Positions 1-5,502 of a DNA stretch of 5,529 bases are shown here, one piece after another. The notes beneath the pieces are model-generated. The model did not search any database. It was given only the letters and a program-made list of their open reading frames with translations, and had not been told where the DNA came from. The first letter of the stretch is position 1. Each line of letters opens with the position of its first letter. The translations under genes and the position numbers were made by a program. The stretch spans positions 1-5,529 of the forward strand of contig WRFC01000064.1 of the NCBI GenBank assembly GCA_009779015.1, read 5' to 3'. The stretch is from Coriobacteriia bacterium (GTDB lineage: Bacteria > Actinomycetota > Coriobacteriia > Coriobacteriales > UBA8131).

Positions 1-1
1 C

Positions 2-2197
2 GAGCTCACGGCCGAGGACCTGCAGGCCCTGGTGGACGAGTTCAAGCAGCTCTTTACGGACCACGTCAGCGCCGCCGAGTACCCCCAGCTGGTCGTGGGC
101 GGGCAGGTGCAGTTCCCGCAGGATCCCGACATCCAGCTGAACCTGGCCATCCGCGCCGTCTTTGGCTCGTGGATGAACGACCGCGCACAGCTCTACCGCA
201 AGCAGAACAAGATCTCCGACGAGCTGGGCACGGCCGTCAACGTCCAGGCCATGGTCTTTGGCAACAAGGGCGACACCTCGGCCACCGGCGTCGCCTTTAC
301 CCGTAACCCGGCTAATGGCGAGAAGGAATTCTATGGCGACTACCTGGTCAACGCCCAGGGTGAAGACGTCGTGGCGGGCATCCGCAACACCAGCCCGATC
401 AGCGACCTCAAGCACGTCGACGGCCTCCAGGGCGCCGGCACCGAGCTCGAAGAGGTCTTCAAAATCTTAGAGAACCACTACCGCGACATGTGCGACATCG
501 AGTTCACGATCGAGCAGGGCAAGCTCTGGATGCTGCAGACGCGGGTGGGCAAGCGCACGGCCGCGGCGGCGCTGCATATCGCCATCGCCATGGTCGACGA
601 AGGCCTGATCAGCAAAGAAGAGGCCGTTTTGCGCATCGACCCGCCGCAGCTCGACCAGCTCTTGCACCCCCAGTTTGACAAGAACGCCACCTACGAGATC
701 GTGGCCAAGGGCCTGAACGCCAGCCCCGGTGCGGCCGTCGGTGCGGCCGTCTTCTCGGCTGCCGATGCCGTGGCCTCGGCCGCCGTCGGGCAGCCCTGCG
801 TGCTCGTGCGTTGGGAGACCAACCCCGACGACCTGGCCGGCATGGTGGCGGCCGAGGGCATCTTGACCAGCCACGGCGGCAAGACCTCGCACGCCGCCGT
901 TATCGCCCGGGGCATGGGCGCCCCCTGTGTCTGCGGCGCCGACTCGTTAAAGATCAACGCCGAGGCCAAGATGGCCTCGATCAGCGGCACCGACATCGTC
1001 ATCCACGAAGGCGACATCATCTCGATCGACGGCACCAGCGGCGTGGTCGTGATGGGTGCCGTCGACCTCGTCTTGCCTGAGCTGACCGGCGACCTCGATA
1101 CGATCCTCGAATGGGCAGACGCCTTCCGCCGGCTGGGTGTTTACGCCAATGCCGACAACCCCGAAGACTCCGCGCTCTCACGCAGCTTTGGTGCCGAGGG
1201 CATCGGCCTTTGCCGCACCGAGCACATGTTCTTAGGTGAGCGCAAAGAGATCATCCAGAACTACATCCTCTCCGACGACCCGGCCGTCCGCGACGACGCC
1301 CTGGCCAAGCTCTTAAAGGTGCAGACCGAAGACTTCTACGGCATGTTCAAGGCCATGGACGGCCTGCCCGTGGTCGTCCGCCTGCTCGACCCGCCGCTCC
1401 ATGAGTTCTTGGACGACCCGCGGGCCTTAGAGGTCGAGATCACGCGGATGGAGCTGACCGGCGGCGACAAGGACCAGATCGCCACAAAGCGTAACCTCCT
1501 CGCCCGTATCGATGCGATGACCGAGTCTAACCCGATGCTCGGCCTGCGCGGCTGCCGCCTGGCCATTCTCAACCCCGAACTGCCGGCCATGCAGGTGCGC
1601 GCCATCGCCACTGCCCAGGCCCGCCTGATTAAAGAAGGCCTGCACCCCGAGGCCGAGATCATGATCCCCCTGGTCAGCGTAACGCCCGAGCTGACAGTGC
1701 TGCGCTCCGAGGCCGAGGCCGTGATCGCCGAGGTCTCAGCCGAGCTGGGCATTAAGCTGGACCTGCCGATCGGCACGATGATCGAGCTGCCCCGCGCCGC
1801 CGTGACCGCCGACGACATCGCCCGGCACGCCGACTTCTTCAGCTTTGGCACCAACGACCTCACCCAGACCACCTTTGGCTTCTCGCGCGACGACGTCGAG
1901 GGCAAGTTCATCCCCCGCTACCTCGAGCGCAAGCTGATCCCCTGCAACCCCTTTGAGACGATCGACTCGGGCGTGGCCAAACTGGTCGAGATGGCCTGCC
2001 AGCTCGGCCGCAGCGGCAACCCCGGTATCACGCTGGGCGTCTGTGGCGAGCACGGCGGCGACCCAGACAGCGTCAAGGTCTTTCACAGCATCGGGCTGAC
2101 CTACGTCAGCTGCTCGCCCTACCGCGTGCCCCTGGCACGCCTGGCCGCCGGCCAGGCCGCCCTCGAAGAAGGTCACGCCAAAAGCGACAACCGCTAA
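2..2197 (+). CDS. ppdK: Pyruvate, phosphate dikinase (5'-truncated by window edge)
   Basis: This cytosolic enzyme interconverts pyruvate + ATP + Pi and PEP + AMP + PPi. The frame is open from the first complete codon (base 2) to TAA at 2195-2197, giving 731 residues; the true start lies upstream, and the GTG at 32 is internal. Residues 1-185 are the end of the ATP-grasp domain, with DIEFTIE (E167) and MLQTR (Q179) as likely metal/ATP ligands. Residues about 230-355 form the swivelling phospho-histidine domain with GGKTSHAAV; the catalytic His is residue 297 (codon 890-892). Residues about 370-731 form the PEP/pyruvate TIM barrel: GLCRTEH (R405), RLLDPP (R460), IELPRA (E595), FGTNDLTQ (N618, D619) and GVCGEHGGDP (catalytic Cys681). 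Remembered numbering of the Clostridium symbiosum enzyme is offset by a steady 150-158, so roughly 155-160 residues are missing. No frameshift or lost catalytic residue is visible. The preserved motif set separates it from PEP synthase and PTS enzyme I. Confidence 0.97.
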   Translation, partial: ELTAEDLQALVDEFKQLFTDHVSAAEYPQLVVGGQVQFPQDPDIQLNLAIRAVFGSWMNDRAQLYRKQNKISDELGTAVNVQAMVFGNKGDTSATGVAFTRNPANGEKEFYGDYLVNAQGEDVVAGIRNTSPISDLKHVDGLQGAGTELEEVFKILENHYRDMCDIEFTIEQGKLWMLQTRVGKRTAAAALHIAIAMVDEGLISKEEAVLRIDPPQLDQLLHPQFDKNATYEIVAKGLNASPGAAVGAAVFSAADAVASAAVGQPCVLVRWETNPDDLAGMVAAEGILTSHGGKTSHAAVIARGMGAPCVCGADSLKINAEAKMASISGTDIVIHEGDIISIDGTSGVVVMGAVDLVLPELTGDLDTILEWADAFRRLGVYANADNPEDSALSRSFGAEGIGLCRTEHMFLGERKEIIQNYILSDDPAVRDDALAKLLKVQTEDFYGMFKAMDGLPVVVRLLDPPLHEFLDDPRALEVEITRMELTGGDKDQIATKRNLLARIDAMTESNPMLGLRGCRLAILNPELPAMQVRAIATAQARLIKEGLHPEAEIMIPLVSVTPELTVLRSEAEAVIAEVSAELGIKLDLPIGTMIELPRAAVTADDIARHADFFSFGTNDLTQTTFGFSRDDVEGKFIPRYLERKLIPCNPFETIDSGVAKLVEMACQLGRSGNPGITLGVCGEHGGDPDSVKVFHSIGLTYVSCSPYRVPLARLAAGQAALEEGHAKSDNR

Positions 2198-2217
2198 AAT
2201 TCCTTGGGGAGAAGAGC

Positions 2218-2246
2218 AACGCGGGCCTCGTTTTGAGGCCCGCGTT
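2218..2246 (+). terminator. Hairpin terminator after ppdK
   Basis: A perfect 12-bp inverted repeat, AACGCGGGCCTC / GAGGCCCGCGTT, encloses a 5-nt loop (GTTTT) and begins 20 bp after the ppdK stop codon. The sequence that follows (CTTGTCC) is only moderately T-rich, so this is a strong stem with a weak U-tract. Position and symmetry make it the likely 3' end of the ppdK transcript. Confidence 0.8.
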
Positions 2247-2329
2247 CTTGTCCGTCCAGCAAGTTCACTAACTCCTTTATCGGACAACTTATATTTTGAA
2301 TTTGTGATCTGGAGCCAAATCCCCCGCAT

Positions 2330-2362
2330 TTACGCTAAAGTGGTTTATCACTTTAGCCGTAA
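2330..2362. repeat. 13-bp bulged inverted repeat
   Basis: TTACG+CTAAAGTG (2330-2342) pairs with CACTTTAG+CGTAA (2349-2356 and 2358-2362) around a 6-nt loop, with one unpaired C at 2357. No T-run follows on either strand, so it does not look like an intrinsic terminator. Its role is unknown; a protein-binding dyad or an RNA stem near the 3' end of one of the convergent transcripts are possibilities. Confidence 0.55.
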
Positions 2363-2380
2363 TCGGTCATGAACATTCTT

Positions 2381-2437
2381 CGGATCTCGGAGCAATGGGG
2401 AGATCTGAGGAGCACTGGGCGGCGCTCCTCAGATCCG
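2381..2437. repeat. Three-armed repeat able to form alternative hairpins
   Basis: A perfect 12-bp stem, GATCTGAGGAGC (2402-2413) with GCTCCTCAGATC (2424-2435), encloses a 10-nt loop. A second copy of the left arm, CGGATCTCGGAGC (2381-2393), can also pair with 2424-2437 with one small interruption. The two left arms lie in an imperfect direct repeat (2382-2399 and 2402-2419). The perfect stem begins 37 bp beyond the MttB-family stop codon and may end that transcript, although no T-tract follows on the minus strand. On the plus strand the right arm is followed by CATTTTA. Confidence 0.6.
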
Positions 2438-2472
2438 CATTTTACACTGCCAGTCCCCCTGCCAACAGCCGC

Positions 2473-3897
2473 TTACTTCTCGATGCTCGCAATATAGTCG
2501 CGCATGGCCTTGTCGGTCTCGGCATCGAGCAAGGTCTCGGGTGCCTCGGCCAAGATCTTCTCCACTAGTATGTGGGCTTCTTCGACGACCTCTTTTGAGC
2601 CGTCGGCCTGCCATTCCTCAATCGCCCGCCAGTCCGAGACGCTGGGCGCCCAGTAGTCTCTAAAGTGCTCGAGCGTCGAGTCGTTGACCAAAAAGTCCGA
2701 CATCGGGGCGGCCTCCATGAGGTCTTCCATACCCATCTGCTCGTCGTCAAAGGCCAGGCCGCCGGCCATGTGCTTGACCCGGCCGATCAGCTCGTTATCA
2801 AGCACGGTCTTCTCTAAAGAAGAAGTCAGCAGGTTGGCCAGCGCGCTGACGCTTTGGCTGGTCAGGTTGACACCGGCCAGCGCCGTAAAGAGGAGGCTCT
2901 GCATGGTCTCCATGCCGGCCTGGAAGTCGACGGTCTTAGACGAGGTAACGCCGGTCTGGGCGCGCGCCGGCAGCTTGTAAAAGTGCTTGACCATCTGGAT
3001 GCTGGCGGCCAGCATCAGTGCCGTGTCGGGGCTGGCGCATTCCCAAGAGGCCGTGCGCATGTAGCCATAGGTCAGCGAGGCCGAGAGGATGACGGGCACG
3101 CCGGGCTGCACGAGCTGGGCCAAGACCAGGCCGGCCAGGCCTTCGGCGATGGTCAGAATCAGGGTCGAGAGCAAGAAGACGGGGCTCGTGATGCCCGTCA
3201 TGGGCGCCGAGACGATGCAGATCGGCTGGTTGTGCTCGGCAAAGATGCGGATGCCGTCGCAGACGAAGTCCGAGAAGTAGTACGGCGAGTTGGGGCAGAC
3301 CGTGTGCCAGGTGGCGTAGTGGTTGTCTGTCCAGCCGCTGCCAAAGTAGATGTCAAAGAGCTTGAAGATCTCTTCTTTCTGGTCGATCGTCTCGATCTCC
3401 ATGGGCGAGAGGATGGCCTTGTCGCTGTGCTTGAACGACTCGTAGACCTGCCAGAGGCCTTTGCTGCGCTGCGGCACATCGTGCGGGCTCAAGGGCGCGT
3501 AACCGGCGATGTCCACGTGCTCCAGCGCCTGGTAGAGCTTTTGCAGGTCGGCAAAGTCTTTCATCAGCGGGTCGCGCAGCGTGCCATCAAAGTCGCGCAC
3601 AAAGACCTCGCCGCCGGCCGGGTGGGTCAAGAGCCCCTCGCCGACCAGCACCGAGCGCTCGGGGTTGGGCGCCGAGAGGCAGAACTTGCCTGGCGTCTGG
3701 GCCACGCACTTCTCGACCAGCGCCTTGTCGATAAAGACGGTCTTGCCCTCGACCTTGCAGCCGTGCGACTTCATCAGCTCAACGCAGTCGTCGGCATCAA
3801 AGACGATGCCCTTCTTCTCCAACAACTCGCAGGCCTTGTCGTGCACGGTCTGCATCTGGTCGTCGGTCAACAGTCTCAGTTGTCCAGCTACATTCAT
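2473..3897 (-). CDS. MttB-superfamily (trimethylamine methyltransferase-like) corrinoid methyltransferase, non-pyrrolysine
   Basis: A 474-residue cytosolic protein of the MttB family. Characterised members move a methyl group from a methylated amine to the Co(I) of a corrinoid protein. Recognisable stretches are the N-terminal LRLLTDDQMQTVHDKACELL helix with EKKGIVFD (about 8-34), the central SAPMTGITSPV with LAGLVLAQLVQPGVPVI (230-270), YKLPARAQTG then SSKTVDFQAGME (307-330), and VLDNELIGRVKHMAGG (365-380). Length matches the family (about 470-500). The frame has no internal TAG and ends with TAA. By remembered alignment, pyrrolysine of true MttB falls between the GG and SDSK-like segment; here that place is V317 (codon GTT, 2947-2949). 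It is therefore more like the glycine-betaine (MtgB) and related betaine demethylases than trimethylamine MttB. The substrate cannot be read from sequence. The ATG at 3895-3897 is preceded by AAAGGAG at 5-nt spacing. It lies 71 bp downstream of the kinase gene and is probably co-transcribed with it. Confidence 0.92.
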   Translation of the reverse strand: MNVAGQLRLLTDDQMQTVHDKACELLEKKGIVFDADDCVELMKSHGCKVEGKTVFIDKALVEKCVAQTPGKFCLSAPNPERSVLVGEGLLTHPAGGEVFVRDFDGTLRDPLMKDFADLQKLYQALEHVDIAGYAPLSPHDVPQRSKGLWQVYESFKHSDKAILSPMEIETIDQKEEIFKLFDIYFGSGWTDNHYATWHTVCPNSPYYFSDFVCDGIRIFAEHNQPICIVSAPMTGITSPVFLLSTLILTIAEGLAGLVLAQLVQPGVPVILSASLTYGYMRTASWECASPDTALMLAASIQMVKHFYKLPARAQTGVTSSKTVDFQAGMETMQSLLFTALAGVNLTSQSVSALANLLTSSLEKTVLDNELIGRVKHMAGGLAFDDEQMGMEDLMEAAPMSDFLVNDSTLEHFRDYWAPSVSDWRAIEEWQADGSKEVVEEAHILVEKILAEAPETLLDAETDKAMRDYIASIEK

Positions 3898-3902
3898 GTC
3901 TT

Positions 3903-3909
3903 CTCCTTT
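3903..3909 (-). promoter_or_regulatory. Ribosome binding site of the MttB-family gene
   Basis: AAAGGAG on the minus strand lies 5 nt (AAGAC) before the ATG at 3897. It fixes the start codon of the methyltransferase. Confidence 0.85.
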
Positions 3910-3912
3910 GCA

Positions 3913-3948
3913 GTCTTTCTAATCGTCTTTCAAACAGTCTTTCAGACC
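3913..3948 (-). repeat. Three 12-bp repeats with GAAAGAC core in the MttB leader
   Basis: On the plus strand GTCTTTC occurs at 3913, 3925 and 3937, exactly 12 bp apart. On the transcript this reads GAAAGAC three times, directly upstream of the Shine-Dalgarno site. A fourth AGAC (3898-3901) lies between the Shine-Dalgarno site and the ATG. The five variable bases between cores differ, so this is a spaced motif rather than a simple tandem duplication. Confidence 0.8.
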
Positions 3949-3968
3949 CGGTTATCAAAAGGCGCGCG

Positions 3969-5246
3969 CTAGAGCCGTTGGCCCAGCGCCCGCACCTCAG
4001 ACTCGTGTGCCAGCAGCCACTCGCAAGAATCCGAGAAGTGCTCGCAGTAAAAGAGGTACTCGTACTGGTCGGCCGAGAGGTCGCCCGAGATGGCGCCCTG
4101 GGCCCAGCCGTAGACATAGATGGGCGCCTGCAGCATGGCCTCAAAGAAGTATTGCTTCTCAATCTCGGTCAGCGGCGGTATGCGGCCCATATCAACGCAG
4201 CCCTTGTTGTAGGCCTTGATGAACTGCTCGACCCGGGCAAGGTCGATGACGCCGCGGGTGGCCAGCCCCCACGAGGCCAGCGTGTAGTGCATGCCCAGGG
4301 CGATGTCAAAGAGCCGCGAGTCGATCATCGCCATGTCGTAGTCAAAGCTGCCCGAGACCGACTCGTCGTCCCAGTACTTGAAGTTGCCGCCATGAAAGTC
4401 CAGCTGGCAGGGGCATTTGAACATCTGCTCGTAGGCCGCCGCCGGTATCGCCGACTTGGCGCACCAATCGGTGTATTTTTCCTGGTAGGTGTCCATATAC
4501 TCGGTGATCTTGTTGTCCAGGCCGTTCTCGGCATAGAACTTGCGGTAATCGAGCAGCCGCCGGGGAAAGTCGGATAAGAGCTCGTTGACCTTCAGCTCTT
4601 CGTTGGTGCCCAAGAGATTGTCGCCGTGCATGCCCTGGGGGTCAAAGTCAAAGGTCGACGAGTGGAACTGCGCCATCGTCAGGGCGGCGCTCTCGACCGT
4701 GATGTCTTTGAGCGTGGGCACGGCCCAGTTGGTCATCCAGTCATAGAGGCGCTTGCCGTCGATGTAGTTGAAGACGGCAAACAAGAAGTCTTCTTTTTGG
4801 CTGCCGTAGTCGATGCCCTCGACCACATAGGTCTGGCCGTCGCGGGTCTGAATCGGCGCGGCCGTGTACTCGGCCCCGTGGGCGCGGGCGTGCAAGAGCA
4901 GCCGGTGCTCAAAGGTCAGGGCCTCTAGCGTCTTGCCGCTGCGGTACTTGCGCACGATCCAAGTCGACTTGACCCCGTCTTTCTCGGTATAGATGCCAAA
5001 GGTGATATTCACGTAGCCGCCAAAGATCTGATAGACCTCAAGCAGCGTGCCGATGTCATAGCGCTCTTCGACCATGTCTTTGATCAGCGCGTAGTAGTAG
5101 TGCTCGCGCGCCACTGCGGCCATGTGCGCCGTCGTGGCCGTAATCGTGTCAACATCCAGCTCGAGCTCGCGCAGGTTCTGGGGCGAAGACGGGGTATAGC
5201 GCTTCATCTCATCGGTGGCCATCTCAACATAATTGCCTGTAGGCAT
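3969..5246 (-). CDS. Choline kinase / homoserine kinase-fold (APH family) phosphotransferase
   Basis: A 425-residue protein of the aminoglycoside phosphotransferase/choline kinase/ThrB-like clan, expected to transfer the ATP gamma-phosphate to a hydroxyl of a small molecule in the cytosol. The N-lobe shows a G-loop-like IFGGYVNITFGIY (74-86), the strand WIVRKYR with Lys100, and Glu113 in the next helix (TFEHRLLLHA). AVFNYIDGKRLYDW (157-170) is the hinge. The catalytic loop is QLDFHGGN (281-288; Asp283, Asn288) and the metal-binding motif is SFDYD (Asp302), followed by RLFDIALGM. The usual His of the HxD motif is Gln281. The substrate is unknown; choline-like, amino-alcohol or aminoglycoside targets are all possible in the clan, and the methyltransferase neighbour favours a methylated amine. 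Start choice: AAGGAG (5257-5262) is 10 nt from the ATG at 5246, whereas the GTG at 5255 is one base from it and too close. The stop is TAG at 3969-3971. Confidence 0.88.
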   Translation of the reverse strand: MPTGNYVEMATDEMKRYTPSSPQNLRELELDVDTITATTAHMAAVAREHYYYALIKDMVEERYDIGTLLEVYQIFGGYVNITFGIYTEKDGVKSTWIVRKYRSGKTLEALTFEHRLLLHARAHGAEYTAAPIQTRDGQTYVVEGIDYGSQKEDFLFAVFNYIDGKRLYDWMTNWAVPTLKDITVESAALTMAQFHSSTFDFDPQGMHGDNLLGTNEELKVNELLSDFPRRLLDYRKFYAENGLDNKITEYMDTYQEKYTDWCAKSAIPAAAYEQMFKCPCQLDFHGGNFKYWDDESVSGSFDYDMAMIDSRLFDIALGMHYTLASWGLATRGVIDLARVEQFIKAYNKGCVDMGRIPPLTEIEKQYFFEAMLQAPIYVYGWAQGAISGDLSADQYEYLFYCEHFSDSCEWLLAHESEVRALGQRL

Positions 5247-5256
5247 CTTGAACACA

Positions 5257-5262
5257 CTCCTT
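5257..5262 (-). promoter_or_regulatory. Ribosome binding site deciding the kinase start
   Basis: AAGGAG on the minus strand lies 10 nt from the ATG at 5246 and only 1 nt from the in-frame GTG at 5255. It therefore supports the ATG and a protein three residues shorter than the longest open frame. Confidence 0.75.
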
Positions 5263-5268
5263 CGCTCG

Positions 5269-5340
5269 GTCTTTTATTCGGTTTTCGGTCTGTTTTCGTC
5301 TGGTCGTGAAAGTCTCGTAGCAGTCTCGTAGCAGTCGTCT
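5269..5340 (-). repeat. AGAC-rich leader with short direct repeats upstream of the kinase gene
   Basis: On the transcript AGAC occurs six times in 72 nt (plus-strand GTCT starting at 5269, 5288, 5298, 5312, 5323, 5337). Two 11-bp direct repeats overlap this: AGTCTCGTAGC at 5311-5321 and 5322-5332 with a partial third copy (AGTC, 5333-5336), and GTTTTCG at 5281 and 5292. No strong stem is apparent in this stretch, so the leader is probably open RNA here. The same AGAC motif repeats in front of the downstream methyltransferase gene. Confidence 0.75.
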
Positions 5341-5363
5341 TGGGTTAAAAACTTGGGGAGAAA

Positions 5364-5412
5364 CAAAAAAGCCTTCATCGGACCCCTGGACTTTGAAGGA
5401 TCCCATGAAAGC
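5364..5412 (-). terminator. Intrinsic terminator inside the kinase leader (possible attenuator)
   Basis: On the minus strand GCTTTCAT (5412-5405) pairs with ATGAAGGC (5378-5371), including one G-U pair. Above it GGGATCC pairs with GGGGTCC with one mismatch and a bulged G, closing an 11-nt loop. Six T's (5370-5365) then GTTTC follow directly. This is the strongest Rho-independent terminator in the window by eye. It lies about 120 bp upstream of the kinase start but downstream of the promoter at 5467-5495, so it would stop transcripts before the kinase unless it is relieved. It could instead end a transcript that enters from beyond the window edge. Confidence 0.75.
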
Positions 5413-5447
5413 CTCGTTGCTCTCAACATAAATACTGCGTCGTATTT
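5405..5447 (-). other. Small leader hairpins before the terminator
   Basis: On the minus strand AAATAC-GACGCA-GTATTT (5447-5430) forms a 6-bp hairpin. Next, GAGAGC-AACGAG-GCTTTC (5424-5407) forms a 6-bp hairpin whose 3' half is the 5' arm of the terminator. A shorter alternative, GTTG-AGAG-CAAC (5427-5416), would free that arm. These folds are mutually exclusive, as expected for an attenuator. They are short, and no folding energy was calculated. Confidence 0.4.
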
Positions 5448-5466
5448 CATTTATTTAGTTGAAACA

Positions 5467-5495
5467 ATATTATGTCCGACACCATAGGGTGTCAA
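5467..5495 (-). promoter_or_regulatory. Sigma-70-type promoter for the kinase-methyltransferase unit
   Basis: On the minus strand a perfect -35 box TTGACA (5495-5490) is followed by overlapping -10 candidates: TAATAT (5472-5467) at 17-bp spacing or CATAAT (5474-5469) at 15-bp spacing. The region after it is AT-rich. Transcription would start near 5460 and run through the leader hairpins to the kinase gene. Confidence 0.65.
5478..5493. promoter_or_regulatory. 16-bp palindromic operator-like site overlapping the -35 box
   Basis: GACACC-ATAG-GGTGTC is a perfect 6-bp dyad with a 4-bp centre. One arm covers the last four bases of the TTGACA box and the other ends in the spacer just before the -10. 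This placement suits a dimeric repressor, or a MerR-type activator if the spacer were longer. No regulator gene is in the window. Confidence 0.6.
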
Positions 5496-5502
5496 GCGAG
5501 AC

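Larger units (their letters stand above)
2198..2472. other. Convergent intergenic region with inverted repeats
   Basis: This gap lies between the convergent stops of ppdK and the MttB-family gene. I see no credible gene in it on either strand. It holds the ppdK terminator hairpin (2218-2246), a TTGTCCG/CGGACAA inverted pair (2248-2254 and 2281-2287), a bulged hairpin (2330-2362) and a three-armed repeat (2381-2437). Base composition in the middle, about 2260-2375, is clearly more AT-rich than in the flanking genes. Confidence 0.7.

Noticed and set aside
621..630. Possible recent transfer of the kinase-methyltransferase pair next to ppdK
   Set aside because: Codon-context habits and base composition are alike in all three genes, and no integrase, IS end, tRNA or attachment repeat is visible.
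1336..2329. Long minus-strand open frames over ppdK (1336-1911 and 1736-2329)
   Set aside because: They are antisense shadows of the dikinase, with biased composition and no recognisable motif. One of them also runs across the ppdK terminator.
2854..3972. A 372-codon open frame on the plus strand over the methyltransferase gene
   Set aside because: It lies antisense to a gene with clear family motifs. Its translation is Arg/Gly/Val/Asp-rich low-complexity sequence typical of the reverse strand of a GC-rich gene, and I see no domain in it.
5247..5255. GTG at 5253-5255 as the kinase start
   Set aside because: It is only one base from the AAGGAG site, too close for initiation. The ATG at 5246 has workable 10-nt spacing.
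5407..5447. Guanidine-II (mini-ykkC) riboswitch, because two leader hairpins have ACG-containing loops (GACGCA and AACGAG)
   Set aside because: That class has ACGR tetraloops closed by strong G-C stems in both hairpins. Here the loops are hexamers, the first has ACGC, the stems are weak, and the downstream genes do not fit.
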